Part shown: positions 33,682 through 42,685 of the stretch, in pieces
Position numbering within the stretch: position 1 is the stretch's first letter
Layout of the letters: every line of letters starts with the position of its first letter
Source of the DNA: Thermoactinospora rubra
GTDB lineage: Bacteria > Actinomycetota > Actinomycetes > Streptosporangiales > Streptosporangiaceae
DNA: 64,000 nt
Reading direction: 5' to 3'
NCBI RefSeq assembly: GCF_002093975.1
Contig: NZ_MSZZ01000010.1
Location: 124,001-188,000 of the forward strand
The notes under the pieces: generated by a model
The model's input: only the letters and a program-made list of their open reading frames with translations
Told to the model about the DNA's origin: nothing
Database searches by the model: none
Translations under genes and position numbers: made by a program

Positions 33682-35606
33682 GGCTCCACCACCGCCAGCA
33701 CCGCGTCCATCTCGACCGGCTGCCCGGCCCTGACCGGCAGCTCCTTGACCACGCCCGCGATCGGCGCGACCACGGTGTGCTCCATCTTCATCGCCTCCAC
33801 GACCACGAGCGGCTGGCCCTCGCTCACCTGTTCGCCGAGCTGCGCCTTGACCAGCAGCACGGTGCCCGGCATGGGGCTCCTGACGACGCCGTCGGCGGAC
33901 CCGGCCGCGCCGGGCCGGTCGCCGGGGTCGCCGATGCGGTGGCGGGTCAGCGCCCAGCTCTCCCCGTCCCTGCCCAGCCACAGCGTGTCGCCGTCGCGGG
34001 CGTGGGTGTAGGCGGTCACCTTGCCGTCCAGCGTCACGAACAGGCACTCGCCCGCGAACCGCACCGCCGCGCGCATCGCCGTGCCGTCGTCTGCGACGCG
34101 GACCTCGGCGCCCCGCTCCGGCAGCCCTCTGACCTGGACGGCGTGCACGCCGTCGCGCGACTCCAGCCGCCAGGTCGTCCACGCCGGCTCCCCGACGCGC
34201 CAGCCGTCCGGCACCTCCCACGGGTCGTCGCCGACGGGCGCGGCGTGGAAGGCCAGCGCCGCGGCGGCCAGCACGTCGCCGGGCACGCCGGTCTCGGGCA
34301 GCAGCTCGGGCAGGATGCGCTCCACCAGCCCGGTGTCGAGCCGCCCCTCGGCCACGGCCGGGTGCCTGGCCAGGGCGCGCAGGAACGGGATGTTGGTGGT
34401 GACGCCGAGCACGGCGGTCGCGCCGAGCGCCCGGTCCAGCGCGCGCAACGCCTGGTCACGGGTCTCGCCCCAGGCCACGACCTTGGACAGCATCGGGTCG
34501 TAGTCGCTGCCGACGACCGTGCCGGCCGCCAGGCCGGAGTCGACGCGCACGTTCAGCGGCTCGCGCAGCGCCATCACCCTGCCGCCGGTGGGCAGGAAGC
34601 CGCGCGCGGGGTCCTCGGCGTAGACACGGGCCTCGACGGCGTGGCCGCTGAGCCGTACCCGGTCCTGGGCCGGCGGCAGCGGCTCGCCCGCGGCCACCCG
34701 CACCTGCAGCTCGACCAGGTCCAGGCCGGTGACCAGCTCGGTCACCGGGTGCTCGACCTGCAGGCGGGTGTTCATCTCCATGAAGTGGTAGTCGCCGGTG
34801 GTGCCGTCGACGATGAACTCGACCGTGCCCGCGCCGACGTACCCGACCGCGCGGGCGGCCTCCACGGCGGCCTGGCCCATGCGGGCGCGCATGTCGGGCG
34901 TCACGAAGGGCGAGGGCGCCTCCTCGATGATCTTCTGGTGCCGCCGCTGCAGGCTGCACTCGCGCTCGCCCAGGTGCAGGACCGTGCCGTGGGTGTCGGC
35001 GATCACCTGGATCTCGATGTGCCGGGGGTTCTCCACGTACCGCTCGATGAGCAGCGTGCCGTCGCCGAAGGCCGCGGCGGCCGTACGGCGGGCCGACTCC
35101 AGCGCCTCGGGCAGCTCGGCGGCCGAGCGCACCAGCACCATGCCCTTGCCGCCGCCTCCGGCCGAGGGCTTGATCAGGGCCGGGAAGTCGTTCCAGGCGA
35201 GCAGGTCGTCCCCGGGTTCGGCGCCGCCGGGGACGACCGGGACGCCCGCCGCCGCGACGGTCGCCTTGGCGCGGATCTTGTCGCCCATCGCCTCGATGGC
35301 GCCCGGGGGCGGGCCGATGAAGACCAGCCCGGCCTCGGCGCACCGGCGCGCGAACTCCGCGTTCTCGGCGAGGAACCCGTAGCCGGGGTGGACGGCCTGC
35401 GCCCCGGCGGAGACCGCGGCGGCCACGATCGCCTCGATGTCCAGATATTTCGGGATCTGGAGGGCGACGTCGGCCTCGACGACGTGGCGCGCGCCCGCGT
35501 CGGCCTCGGTGTAGACGGCGACCGCCGCGATGCCCATCGCGCGCAGGGTGCGGATGACCCGGACGGCGATCTCGCCCCTGTTGGCGATCAGGACGCTGTC
35601 GAACAT
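33678..35606 (-). CDS. Methylcrotonyl-CoA carboxylase-type biotin carboxylase/BCCP (alpha) subunit
   Basis: 642 residues. Biotin carboxylase domain from FDSVLIANRGEIAVRVIR, ATP-grasp loop KPSAGGGGKGMVLV, EMNTRLQVEHPVTE, and a C-terminal biotinyl domain with EAMKMEH (biotinylated Lys at about 607). Unlike the paralog at 3384, it has no extra segment before the glycine loop; the corresponding stretch is the short GAEPGDDLLAWNDFPAL. Located between the beta subunit and HMG-CoA lyase genes, as in leucine-degradation (liu) operons. ATG 35606 is seven bases past the beta-subunit stop. Confidence 0.94.
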   Translation of the reverse strand: MFDSVLIANRGEIAVRVIRTLRAMGIAAVAVYTEADAGARHVVEADVALQIPKYLDIEAIVAAAVSAGAQAVHPGYGFLAENAEFARRCAEAGLVFIGPPPGAIEAMGDKIRAKATVAAAGVPVVPGGAEPGDDLLAWNDFPALIKPSAGGGGKGMVLVRSAAELPEALESARRTAAAAFGDGTLLIERYVENPRHIEIQVIADTHGTVLHLGERECSLQRRHQKIIEEAPSPFVTPDMRARMGQAAVEAARAVGYVGAGTVEFIVDGTTGDYHFMEMNTRLQVEHPVTELVTGLDLVELQVRVAAGEPLPPAQDRVRLSGHAVEARVYAEDPARGFLPTGGRVMALREPLNVRVDSGLAAGTVVGSDYDPMLSKVVAWGETRDQALRALDRALGATAVLGVTTNIPFLRALARHPAVAEGRLDTGLVERILPELLPETGVPGDVLAAAALAFHAAPVGDDPWEVPDGWRVGEPAWTTWRLESRDGVHAVQVRGLPERGAEVRVADDGTAMRAAVRFAGECLFVTLDGKVTAYTHARDGDTLWLGRDGESWALTRHRIGDPGDRPGAAGSADGVVRSPMPGTVLLVKAQLGEQVSEGQPLVVVEAMKMEHTVVAPIAGVVKELPVRAGQPVEMDAVLAVVEP

Positions 35607-35613
35607 CGCTCCC

Positions 35614-37182
35614 TCACATCCGGAAGACGCCGTAGCCGATGGGCTCCAGCGGCGCGTTGGCCGCTGCCGACAGGGCCAGCCCCAGCACGGTCCGCGTGTC
35701 GGCGGGGTCGATCACGCCGTCGTCCCACAGCCGGGCCGTGGAGTAGTAGGGGTTGCCCTGGCGCTCGTACTGGGCGCGGATCGCGTCGGGGTCGGCGTTG
35801 CCGACCATGGTGAGCACGGTCGCGGCCTGCTCGCCGCCCATGACCGAGATGCGGGCGTTGGGCCACATCCACAAAAAGCGCGGCGAGTAGGCCCGGCCCG
35901 CCATGGCGTAGTTGCCGGCGCCGAACGAGCCGCCGATGATCACCGTGAACTTCGGCACGCGCGCACAGGACACGGCGGTGACCATCTTGGCGCCGTGCTT
36001 GGCGATGCCGCCCGCCTCGTAGGCCCTGCCGACCATGAAGCCGCTGATGTTCTGCAGAAACACCAGCGGGACGCGGCGCCGGTCGCACAGCTCGATGAAG
36101 TGCGCGCCCTTCAGCGCCGACTCGCTGAACAGGATGCCGTTGTTGGCGACGATCCCGACCGGGTGCCCGTGGATGTGCGCGAAGCCGGTGACCAGCGTCG
36201 TGCCGTACTCGGCCTTGAACTCGCGGAAGCGCGAGCCGTCGACGATGCGCGCGATCACCTCGTGGACGTCGTACGGCGTGCGGGTGTCGGGCGGCACGAT
36301 GCCGTACAGGTCGCGCGGGTCGTACAGGGGCTCTTCCGGCGCGGCCCGCTCCCACGGGCACTCGGCGCGCGGGGCCAGGGTGGAGACGATGTCGCGCACG
36401 ATCGCCAGCGCGTGGGCGTCGTCCTCGGCCAGGTGGTCGGTGACGCCGCTGACGCGGGAGTGCAGGTCGCCGCCGCCCAGCTCCTCCGCGGTGACCTCCT
36501 CGCCGGTCGCCGCCTTCACCAGGGGCGGGCCGCCGAGGAAGATCGTGCCCTGGTTGCGCACGATGACGGCCTCGTCGCTCATCGCCGGGACGTAGGCGCC
36601 GCCCGCCGTGCAGGAGCCCAGGACGGCCGCGATCTGCGGGATGCCGCGCGCGGACATGGTCGCCTGGTTGTAGAAGATGCGGCCGAAGTGCTCGCGGTCG
36701 GGGAAGACCTCATCCTGCTTGGGGAGGAAGGCGCCGCCGGAGTCGACCAGGTAGATGCACGGCAGGTGGTTGTGCAGCGCGACCTCCTGGGCGCGCAGGT
36801 GCTTCTTGACGGTGATCGGGTAGTAGGTGCCGCCCTTGACCGTCGCGTCGTTGGCGACGATCACGCACTCCCTGCCGGACACGCGCCCGACGCCCGTGAT
36901 GATCCCGGCGGCGGGGGCCTGGTCGTCGTAGAGGCCGTCGGCGGCCAGCGGGGACAGCTCCAGGAAGCGCGAGCCGGGGTCGAGCAGGCCGTCGACGCGG
37001 TCGCGGGGCAGCAGCTTGCCGCGCTCGACGTGGCGGCGGCGGGCCTTCTCCGGGCCGCCGAGCGCCGCCGTCGCGAGCTTGTCGCGCAGCTCGGCGGCCA
37101 GCCGCTCGTTGACCTCGGCGTTGCTCTTGAAGGCCTCGCCGCCCGGGTCGGCGAGCGACTTCAGGACAGGCCAGGTGCTCAT
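35614..37182 (-). CDS. Methylcrotonyl-CoA carboxylase-type carboxyltransferase (beta) subunit
   Basis: 522 residues. KSNAEVNERLAAELRDKL near the start, LVDSGGAFLPKQDEVFPD, FYNQATMSARGIPQIA, SCTAGGAYVPAMSDE and QNISGFMVGRAYEAGGI are typical of MCC beta subunits. Starts at ATG 37182; an in-frame ATG at 37203 would extend into the operator. First gene of the operon with MCC alpha, HMG-CoA lyase and acyl-CoA dehydrogenase. Divergent from a TetR gene with the dyad 37192-37207 between. No methylglutaconyl-CoA hydratase is in the operon; the hydratase at 5336 or another gene must serve. Confidence 0.94.
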   Translation of the reverse strand: MSTWPVLKSLADPGGEAFKSNAEVNERLAAELRDKLATAALGGPEKARRRHVERGKLLPRDRVDGLLDPGSRFLELSPLAADGLYDDQAPAAGIITGVGRVSGRECVIVANDATVKGGTYYPITVKKHLRAQEVALHNHLPCIYLVDSGGAFLPKQDEVFPDREHFGRIFYNQATMSARGIPQIAAVLGSCTAGGAYVPAMSDEAVIVRNQGTIFLGGPPLVKAATGEEVTAEELGGGDLHSRVSGVTDHLAEDDAHALAIVRDIVSTLAPRAECPWERAAPEEPLYDPRDLYGIVPPDTRTPYDVHEVIARIVDGSRFREFKAEYGTTLVTGFAHIHGHPVGIVANNGILFSESALKGAHFIELCDRRRVPLVFLQNISGFMVGRAYEAGGIAKHGAKMVTAVSCARVPKFTVIIGGSFGAGNYAMAGRAYSPRFLWMWPNARISVMGGEQAATVLTMVGNADPDAIRAQYERQGNPYYSTARLWDDGVIDPADTRTVLGLALSAAANAPLEPIGYGVFRM

Positions 37183-37191
37183 GGCCGAAAT

Positions 37192-37207
37192 GTTAGTCAT
37201 CATTAAC
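37192..37207. promoter_or_regulatory. Operator candidate GTTA-N8-TAAC between the MCC operon and TetR
   Basis: A 16-base dyad in the short divergent gap. Eleven of its 16 bases (all outside the centre) recur at 37869-37884, and both copies continue with TC (CATTAACTC). It probably binds the adjacent TetR protein and controls both directions. Confidence 0.6.
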
Positions 37208-37220
37208 TCGAACGTCTAGC

Positions 37221-37823
37221 ATGGAAGACATGACGACCCCTACCCGGAATCGCGCCAACCGTCGCACGGAAATCCTCGACGCCGCCGCGTCGCTGTTCGC
37301 GGCGCGCGGGTTCCACGGCGTGTCGATCGAGGACATCGGCGCGGCGGTGGGGGTCACCGGTCCCGCGCTCTACCGGCACTTCCCCAGCAAGGAGGCCATC
37401 CTCGCGGAGACGCTGCTCGCCATCAGCTCCCACCTGCGCGACACCGCCGCCGAGGTGGTCACGCGCGGCGCCGATCCGGCCGCGACGCTGGAGGCGCTGC
37501 TGGACCTGCACGTCTCCTTCGCGCTGGACAACCCGGCGCTGATCACGGTGCACGACAGGGAGCTGGGCAATGTGCCCGAGCCGCAGCGGCGGCGGATCCG
37601 CCGGCTGCAGCGGCTGTATGTGGAGGAATGGGTCACCGTGCTGGCGGAGCTGGCGCCGAGGTGCCCCTCGGCGCGGCTGCGTGCGGCCACCCACGCGGTG
37701 TTCGGCCTGCTCAACTCCACCCCGCACAGCGGCGGGGAGCTGCCGCCGGAGGCGATGCGCGAGCTGCTGCGGTCGATGGCGCGGGCGGCGCTCGAATCGG
37801 TGGTTAACGCCTCCTCACTGTGA
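37221..37823 (+). CDS. TetR-family regulator of the MCC (leucine-type) operon
   Basis: 200 residues. Recognition region VGVTGPALYRHFPSKEAIL lies in a standard N-terminal TetR domain, followed by a helical ligand domain. ATG 37221 or ATG 37230 can start it. Divergent from the MCC operon, with a shared operator; the usual ligand of such regulators is an acyl-CoA of the pathway. A second copy of the operator beyond its 3' end suggests that it also controls the LAL gene at 37916. Confidence 0.9.
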   Translation: MEDMTTPTRNRANRRTEILDAAASLFAARGFHGVSIEDIGAAVGVTGPALYRHFPSKEAILAETLLAISSHLRDTAAEVVTRGADPAATLEALLDLHVSFALDNPALITVHDRELGNVPEPQRRRIRRLQRLYVEEWVTVLAELAPRCPSARLRAATHAVFGLLNSTPHSGGELPPEAMRELLRSMARAALESVVNASSL

Positions 37824-37868
37824 GCCGCCTGGAGCGGCGCGCCTCTGGCTTCACGGCCTGTCGACGGC

Positions 37869-37884
37869 GTTAACAGCCATTAAC
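37869..37884. promoter_or_regulatory. Second operator copy GTTA-N8-TAAC before the LAL gene
   Basis: Matches the site at 37192 at 11 of 16 positions, with the outer GTTA and CATTAAC identical and the same TC after it. It is 31 bases before ATG 37916, a repressor-like position. Confidence 0.55.
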
Positions 37885-37915
37885 TCATGGTGGATCGCCG
37901 CGGACGTGGGCGAGG

Positions 37916-40828
37916 ATGGTCGGCGTGCTGGTGGGCCGGGAAACCGAGCTCGGACGGCTGGCGGAGGCGCTGGAGCGGGCCGCCGCCGGATCGCCGTGCG
38001 CCGTGCTGGTCCGCGGCGAGGCGGGCGTGGGCAAGACCAGCCTCGTCGAGGAGTTCCTCGCCCGCCATCCGGACGTGACGCCGCTGGTGGGTCCCTGCCT
38101 GGAGCTGGAGGGGCTGCCCTTCGCGCCGGTCACGCTGGCGCTGCGCCACCTCGACGTCTCCCGCCTCCTCCCCTGGGCCGCGGACCTGGCCGCAGTCCTG
38201 CCCGAGGTGGGGGTCGAGCCAGGGGTACGGCAGGCCGCTCCGGATCGCGGGCGGCTGTTCCACGCGATCCGGCTCCTGCTCGAACGGCTGGCCGCGGACC
38301 GTCCGGTCGTGCTGGTGGTCGAGGACCTGCACTGGGCGGACGGCTCCACGCTGGGCCTGCTGGACTTCCTCGTGCGCGGGCTGCGCCGGTGCCGAGTGCT
38401 GATCGTCATGACGTGCCGGACCGACGACGAGCGGGCGCCGCGCGGGTGGCTGGGCGAGCTGGTCCGGGTGCGCGGGGTGCGGCGGATCGAGCCGGCGCGG
38501 CTGTCGATGGAGGAGACGGGCGCGCTGATGGCGCACCGGCTCGGCGTCAGGCCCTCGCGTTCCCTGGTGGCGCGGGTCCACGAACGGTCGGGAGGCAATC
38601 CGTTCTTCGTGGAGGCGCTGCTGGAGGAGCACGGCGCCGAGGGCCGGGGGTCGGTCGACGACCTGCTGCTGGAACGGATCCGGCGGCTCCCGGCCGCCTC
38701 CCGGGCGGTCGTCGCGGCGGCCTCCGTGGGCGGCCGCCGGGTGGGACACCGGCTGCTCGCCGCGGTGACCCCCTCGCTCCCGGGCTCGGCGTCTCCGGCG
38801 GACCCCTCGGCGGCGGGTTCCACGGCGGCATCGGCGGAGGTCTCCGCGGCCTGGCCGGTCGCCGGGGGCGCCGCCCAGGCGGTGGAAGAGGCCGTTCGCG
38901 CGGCCGTGGACGCCCACGTGCTCGTCGTCGACGCCGACGGCTACGCCTTCCGGCACGAGCTCGTGCGCGAGGCGGCGGAGCTGGCGCTGCTGCCGGGCGA
39001 GCGGGCGCGGCTGCACCGGGCCTACGCAGAGGCTCTCGAGCGCGACCCCGGCCTCACCTCGCGGGAGCGGCTGGCCGCCGAGCTGGCCCACCACTGGCAC
39101 GCCGCCGGGGCGCCGGGCCGCGCCCTCCCGGCGGCGCTGCGGGCGGCCCGGGCGGCGGAGGAGCGCCACGCGCACGCCGAGCGGTACGCCATGCTCCGCC
39201 GGGCCCTGGAACTGTGGCCGCAGGCACAAGAGGCCGGGGCTGACCGGCCCACCCTGCAACTGCGGCCGCGAGAGGCCGAGCCGAACCGGCCCACCCTGGA
39301 GCCGCGGCCACGGGAGACGCAGGTGGACCTGCCGACCTTGCTGGAGGCCGCGGCCGATGCCGCCTGGCTGGCCGGACGGCAGGAGGAGGCCGTCGAGCTG
39401 GTGGACCGGGCGCTGGCGGCGGACCCCATGAGGGCGACGGCGCTGGCCCGAAGGGCCCGCTACCGCCTGGCGCTGGGCACCGGCGACCCGCTGGCCGACG
39501 CCGAGCGTGCCGTGCGGGCCCTGCCGGCGGGCCCGCCGACACCCGACCATGCCCAGGTGCTGGCCGTCCTGGCGGCGGCGCGCAACCGCGCGGGCGACGT
39601 GGCCTCGGCGCTCGCCGTCAGCGCGCGGGCCGTCGAGGCGGCGCGGTCGCTGGGGGACGTCTCGCTCGAGATCCAGGCCCGTACGGCACGCGGGCTCACC
39701 CTCCTCAAGCGCGGCGAGCACGACGCCGCCCTCGCCGACCTCGGCGTCGCCGGGGAGCTGGCGCGCGGCCGGGGCGACCTTCACGCGCTCACGCGCATCC
39801 ACCTGGCCCTGGCCGCGCTCCACTGGCCGATGAGCCGCGAGGAGACCGAAGCGCAGGCCGTACGCGGGATGCGGGTGGCGGCCGAGGCGGGGCTGGCGCA
39901 CACGATGGGCGCGCACCTGGCGGCCTTCGCCGCCCTCGCGCTCCTGGCCTCCGGGCGGTGGCGGGAGGCCGAGCGGCGGCTGGAGGAGGCGCTGGAGCCG
40001 GACCCGCCTGGCCTGTACGGCGTGCTTCCGCTGGTCGTGAGCGGGGAGCTGGCGCTGCTGCGCGGCGACCTGGTCCGTGCCGGGGAACGGCTGGCTGAGG
40101 CCAGGACGGCGCTCGGCGCGCGCGTGGAGGAGGGCGGGCTGCCCATGGCGCGGCTCGCGGCCGAACTCGCGCTGGCCTACGGTGACGTGGAGGGGGCGAG
40201 GGCGGCGTGCCGCCCGCTGCTGAACCTCCTCGACGCGCGAGGGGACACGACGGCGGCGTGGCTGCTGCTCATGACGGCCGCCAGGACCGGGGACGGCATC
40301 GTCGAGGTGGCGGACGGCCTGCCGGACGGCCTCCCGCTGTGGCGCGCGGCCTCGGCGCACGTCCGGGCCGAGGGTGGCGAGGCCGCCTGGGGCGAGGTGG
40401 TGCCGTTGTGGGAGGCGGCGGGGCACGACTACTTCGCGGCGGTGGCCAGGACGCGGACGGCTCAGGCGTCGGGCAGCCGGGCGGTGGCCCGGGAGCTGCT
40501 GCCGGTGGCCTGGCGGGAGGCGCGGCGGATGGGCGCGGCGCCGCTCCAGGAGGAGATCGAGGCGACCGCGCGCCGGGCCGGGGTGCCGGTGGCGGGGGAA
40601 GCCGCCGAGCGGGGCCGGCCGGAGCGGAAGGCGGGGCTGACCCCGCGTGAGAGCGAGGTGCTGGGGCTGGTGGCGGCGGGCCGTACCAACCGGCAGATCG
40701 CGCGGGAGCTGTTCGTCAGCGAGAAGACGGTCGCCGTGCACGTGTCGAGGATCCTCGCCAAGCTCGGGGCGGCCACCCGCGGCGAGGCGGCCGCGCTCGC
40801 CCATCGTCTGGGCCTGGTCGGCGACTGA
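37916..40828 (+). CDS. LAL-type LuxR-family regulator with AAA ATPase domain (2)
   Basis: 970 residues. Walker A RGEAGVGKTSLVEEF and Walker B VVLVVEDLHWADGS lie near the N-terminus, with a TPR-like middle. The C-terminal LuxR helix-turn-helix is LTPRESEVLGLVAAGRTNRQIARELFVSEKTVAVHVSRIL. Two low-complexity inserts break the helical middle: a Ser/Ala/Pro stretch at about nt 38765-38880 and three LxxRPxE-type repeats at 39206-39337. The end overlaps the convergent MFS gene by 113 bases. The operator-like site at 37869 places it under the neighbouring TetR, so it could be a pathway activator. Confidence 0.92.
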   Translation: MVGVLVGRETELGRLAEALERAAAGSPCAVLVRGEAGVGKTSLVEEFLARHPDVTPLVGPCLELEGLPFAPVTLALRHLDVSRLLPWAADLAAVLPEVGVEPGVRQAAPDRGRLFHAIRLLLERLAADRPVVLVVEDLHWADGSTLGLLDFLVRGLRRCRVLIVMTCRTDDERAPRGWLGELVRVRGVRRIEPARLSMEETGALMAHRLGVRPSRSLVARVHERSGGNPFFVEALLEEHGAEGRGSVDDLLLERIRRLPAASRAVVAAASVGGRRVGHRLLAAVTPSLPGSASPADPSAAGSTAASAEVSAAWPVAGGAAQAVEEAVRAAVDAHVLVVDADGYAFRHELVREAAELALLPGERARLHRAYAEALERDPGLTSRERLAAELAHHWHAAGAPGRALPAALRAARAAEERHAHAERYAMLRRALELWPQAQEAGADRPTLQLRPREAEPNRPTLEPRPRETQVDLPTLLEAAADAAWLAGRQEEAVELVDRALAADPMRATALARRARYRLALGTGDPLADAERAVRALPAGPPTPDHAQVLAVLAAARNRAGDVASALAVSARAVEAARSLGDVSLEIQARTARGLTLLKRGEHDAALADLGVAGELARGRGDLHALTRIHLALAALHWPMSREETEAQAVRGMRVAAEAGLAHTMGAHLAAFAALALLASGRWREAERRLEEALEPDPPGLYGVLPLVVSGELALLRGDLVRAGERLAEARTALGARVEEGGLPMARLAAELALAYGDVEGARAACRPLLNLLDARGDTTAAWLLLMTAARTGDGIVEVADGLPDGLPLWRAASAHVRAEGGEAAWGEVVPLWEAAGHDYFAAVARTRTAQASGSRAVARELLPVAWREARRMGAAPLQEEIEATARRAGVPVAGEAAERGRPERKAGLTPRESEVLGLVAAGRTNRQIARELFVSEKTVAVHVSRILAKLGAATRGEAAALAHRLGLVGD
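39206..39337 (+). repeat. Three tandem coding repeats (48+42+42 bases)
   Basis: Units 39206-39253, 39254-39295 and 39296-39337 encode LELWPQAQEAGADRPT, LQLRPREAEPNRPT and LEPRPRETQVDLPT. They appear to have grown from a native LELW helix by duplication, lengthening a linker in the LAL regulator. Confidence 0.75.
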
Positions 40829-42062
40829 GGGCGCGCACGGCCAGGAGGGCGAGAAGGGAGGCGGCGGCGCCGGCGGCCATGACGGCGGCCAGGCCGCCGC
40901 CGGCGGCCAGCAGGCCCGCGCCGGGACCGGCGACGGCGGCGCCCGCTCCCATCGCGACCTCGCCGACGCCTTCGACGGCCGGGCGCAGGCGGCCGGGGAC
41001 GGCGCCCGCCAGCAGCGTGCTGGCCCCGACCGCGCCCGCGTTCCAGCCCGCGCCGAGGACGGCGAGCACCAGCGTCATCGCGAGCGCGTCGCCCTGGTCG
41101 AGCACCAGGCCCAGGACTCCCGCGATCCCGAGAACCACGATGCCCGCGCAGGCCACGGCCGCGCCGCCGTACCGGTCGGCCGCGCGTCCGGTGAGCGGCG
41201 AGGGCAGGAACATGCCGAGGACGTGGACACCGATCGCCACGCCGATGAGGCCGGGCCCGTGGCCGTGCGCGCTCAGGTGCACCGGCGCGACGGCCATGAC
41301 GCCCACCATGACGAGGTTGACCGCTCCCAGCGCCGAGACGCCGGCCACGGCGGCCCGCCCGCGCAGCGCGGGCCCGATCTCGCGCCACGTGACCTGCTCG
41401 GCCCGCCCTCCGCGAAGGGGCAGGAGCAGCAGCCCGGCCAGCGCGAAGGCGGGGACCGCGACGAGGTAGAGGCCGGTGGGGTACGGCAGGCCGAGGGCTT
41501 GGGCGACCGCCCCGGCCGGTCCCAGCAGGTTCGGCCCGGCCACCGCCCCGACGGCGGCCGCCACGAACACCGCCCCGATCGCCCGCCCCGCCCACGCGTC
41601 CCCGCGCCGCTCCCCATGGGTAGGAAAAAAGCCGGGATCCGCGGACCCCCGGCGGGGGGCGGCGAGCGCGGCCGCCGCGTAGCGGGCGAGGAAGACGGCC
41701 GCGTTCGCGACGCCCATGAGGAGGCTGCCTGCCAGCACCAGCGGGAAGCTGGCCAGCCACGCCGCCGCGACCACGACGGCCGCCCCCGCCGCGCCCCCGG
41801 CGTAGGCGAGTGCGAGAGCCGGCCCGCGGCCCCAGCGGCCGGTGAGGCGCGAGACGGCCAGGGCGCCGGCGGCCGAACCCGCCACGAGCAACCCGAGCGG
41901 CAGGCCCGCCGTCTCCGGCCGCCCGGTGACCTCGACCGCCAGCAGGGCGCCCGACACGCCGCCCGCCGCCAGGCCGAAGCTGCCCACGGCCGTCGCGGAC
42001 GCCAGCCGTACCACGAGGAGATCCATGGCCGCATCGTCCGGCCACGGCCCGGGTCCGGGCAT
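40716..42062 (-). CDS. MFS transporter
   Basis: 448 residues, about twelve hydrophobic segments. ATG 42062 follows AAGGAAG at seven bases; ATG 42026 (MDLLVVRLAS) is a shorter option. The Gly/Ala-rich helices and the loop SRLTGRWGRGPALALAY (motif A-like, between helices 2 and 3) are typical. The loop after helix 4 holds an unusual hydrophilic insert, RRGSADPGFFPTHGERRGDA (about nt 41590-41655). The C-terminus reads on through 113 bases antisense to the LAL gene, giving a basic tail (RRPGPDDGRARPPRRGW). The substrate is unknown. Divergent from the PadR gene and may be regulated by it. Confidence 0.8.
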   Translation of the reverse strand: MPGPGPWPDDAAMDLLVVRLASATAVGSFGLAAGGVSGALLAVEVTGRPETAGLPLGLLVAGSAAGALAVSRLTGRWGRGPALALAYAGGAAGAAVVVAAAWLASFPLVLAGSLLMGVANAAVFLARYAAAALAAPRRGSADPGFFPTHGERRGDAWAGRAIGAVFVAAAVGAVAGPNLLGPAGAVAQALGLPYPTGLYLVAVPAFALAGLLLLPLRGGRAEQVTWREIGPALRGRAAVAGVSALGAVNLVMVGVMAVAPVHLSAHGHGPGLIGVAIGVHVLGMFLPSPLTGRAADRYGGAAVACAGIVVLGIAGVLGLVLDQGDALAMTLVLAVLGAGWNAGAVGASTLLAGAVPGRLRPAVEGVGEVAMGAGAAVAGPGAGLLAAGGGLAAVMAAGAAASLLALLAVRALSRRPGPDDGRARPPRRGWPPRAWRGSSTRARRPSSR

Positions 42063-42128
42063 CAGCAATCTTCCTTACATGAGCCGCGAACGATGCGTAT
42101 GTCGGAGAAAGTCCCTTGCTCTGCCAAA

Positions 42129-42155
42129 TATCTAGATATATCGTTGAGACGTCTC
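42129..42155. promoter_or_regulatory. Paired palindromes TATCTAGATA and GAGACGTCTC before padR
   Basis: TATCTAGATA (42129-42138) and GAGACGTCTC (42146-42155) are both perfect 10-bp palindromes, spaced by seven bases, just upstream of AAGGAG and the GTG start at 42177. The patch is strikingly AT-rich for this genome. PadR proteins commonly bind AT-rich dyads at their own promoter. Confidence 0.55.
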
Positions 42156-42176
42156 GATAGTTGAAAGGAGCCCGAC

Positions 42177-42680
42177 GTGGACGAGCACCTGCCGTTCTCC
42201 GCCGCGCTCCCCCCGGCCGACCTCTCCCCCCGGGTCAGGCGAGGCGACGTCCGCGTCGCCCTGCTGAGCCTGCTCGCCGAGGAGCCCGCGGAGCCCAGGA
42301 ACGGCTACCAGATGATCCAGGCCATCGAGGAACGCAGCCGCGGCGTGTGGCGGCCCAGCCCGGGGTCCGTGTACCCCGCGCTCCAGCAGCTGGAGGACGA
42401 GGGGCTGGTCAAGGGCGTGGAGTGCGGCGGCAGCCGCGCCTACCGGCTCACCGAGGCCGGGCGCGAGGAGTGCGCCCGGCGGGCGGGGGAGGCCGCGCCC
42501 TGGGACGAGGTGGCCAGGTCGCTGCCGGAGGACCGGCACGAGCTGCGCCTGCTGTGGGCGCAGCTGAACGACGCCTTCGCGCACCTGGTGCGCACGGCCG
42601 ACGACCGGCAGGTCGCCGCGGCCAAGCAACTGCTCAGGCAGACGCGCAAGGCGGTTTTCAGGATCTTGGCGGAGGACTGA
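42177..42680 (+). CDS. PadR-family transcriptional regulator
   Basis: 167 residues. Winged helix: RVALLSLLAEEPAEPRNGYQMIQAIEERS, then RPSPGSVYPALQQLEDEGLVKG, the standard PadR pattern. The C-terminal helices are long, for dimerisation. GTG 42177 lies seven bases after AAGGAG. The gene precedes a drug-type ABC exporter by five bases, so it is the operon's own repressor, released probably by a drug-like ligand, as in LmrR/LadR-type systems. Confidence 0.92.
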   Translation: MDEHLPFSAALPPADLSPRVRRGDVRVALLSLLAEEPAEPRNGYQMIQAIEERSRGVWRPSPGSVYPALQQLEDEGLVKGVECGGSRAYRLTEAGREECARRAGEAAPWDEVARSLPEDRHELRLLWAQLNDAFAHLVRTADDRQVAAAKQLLRQTRKAVFRILAED

Positions 42681-42685
42681 CGTCT

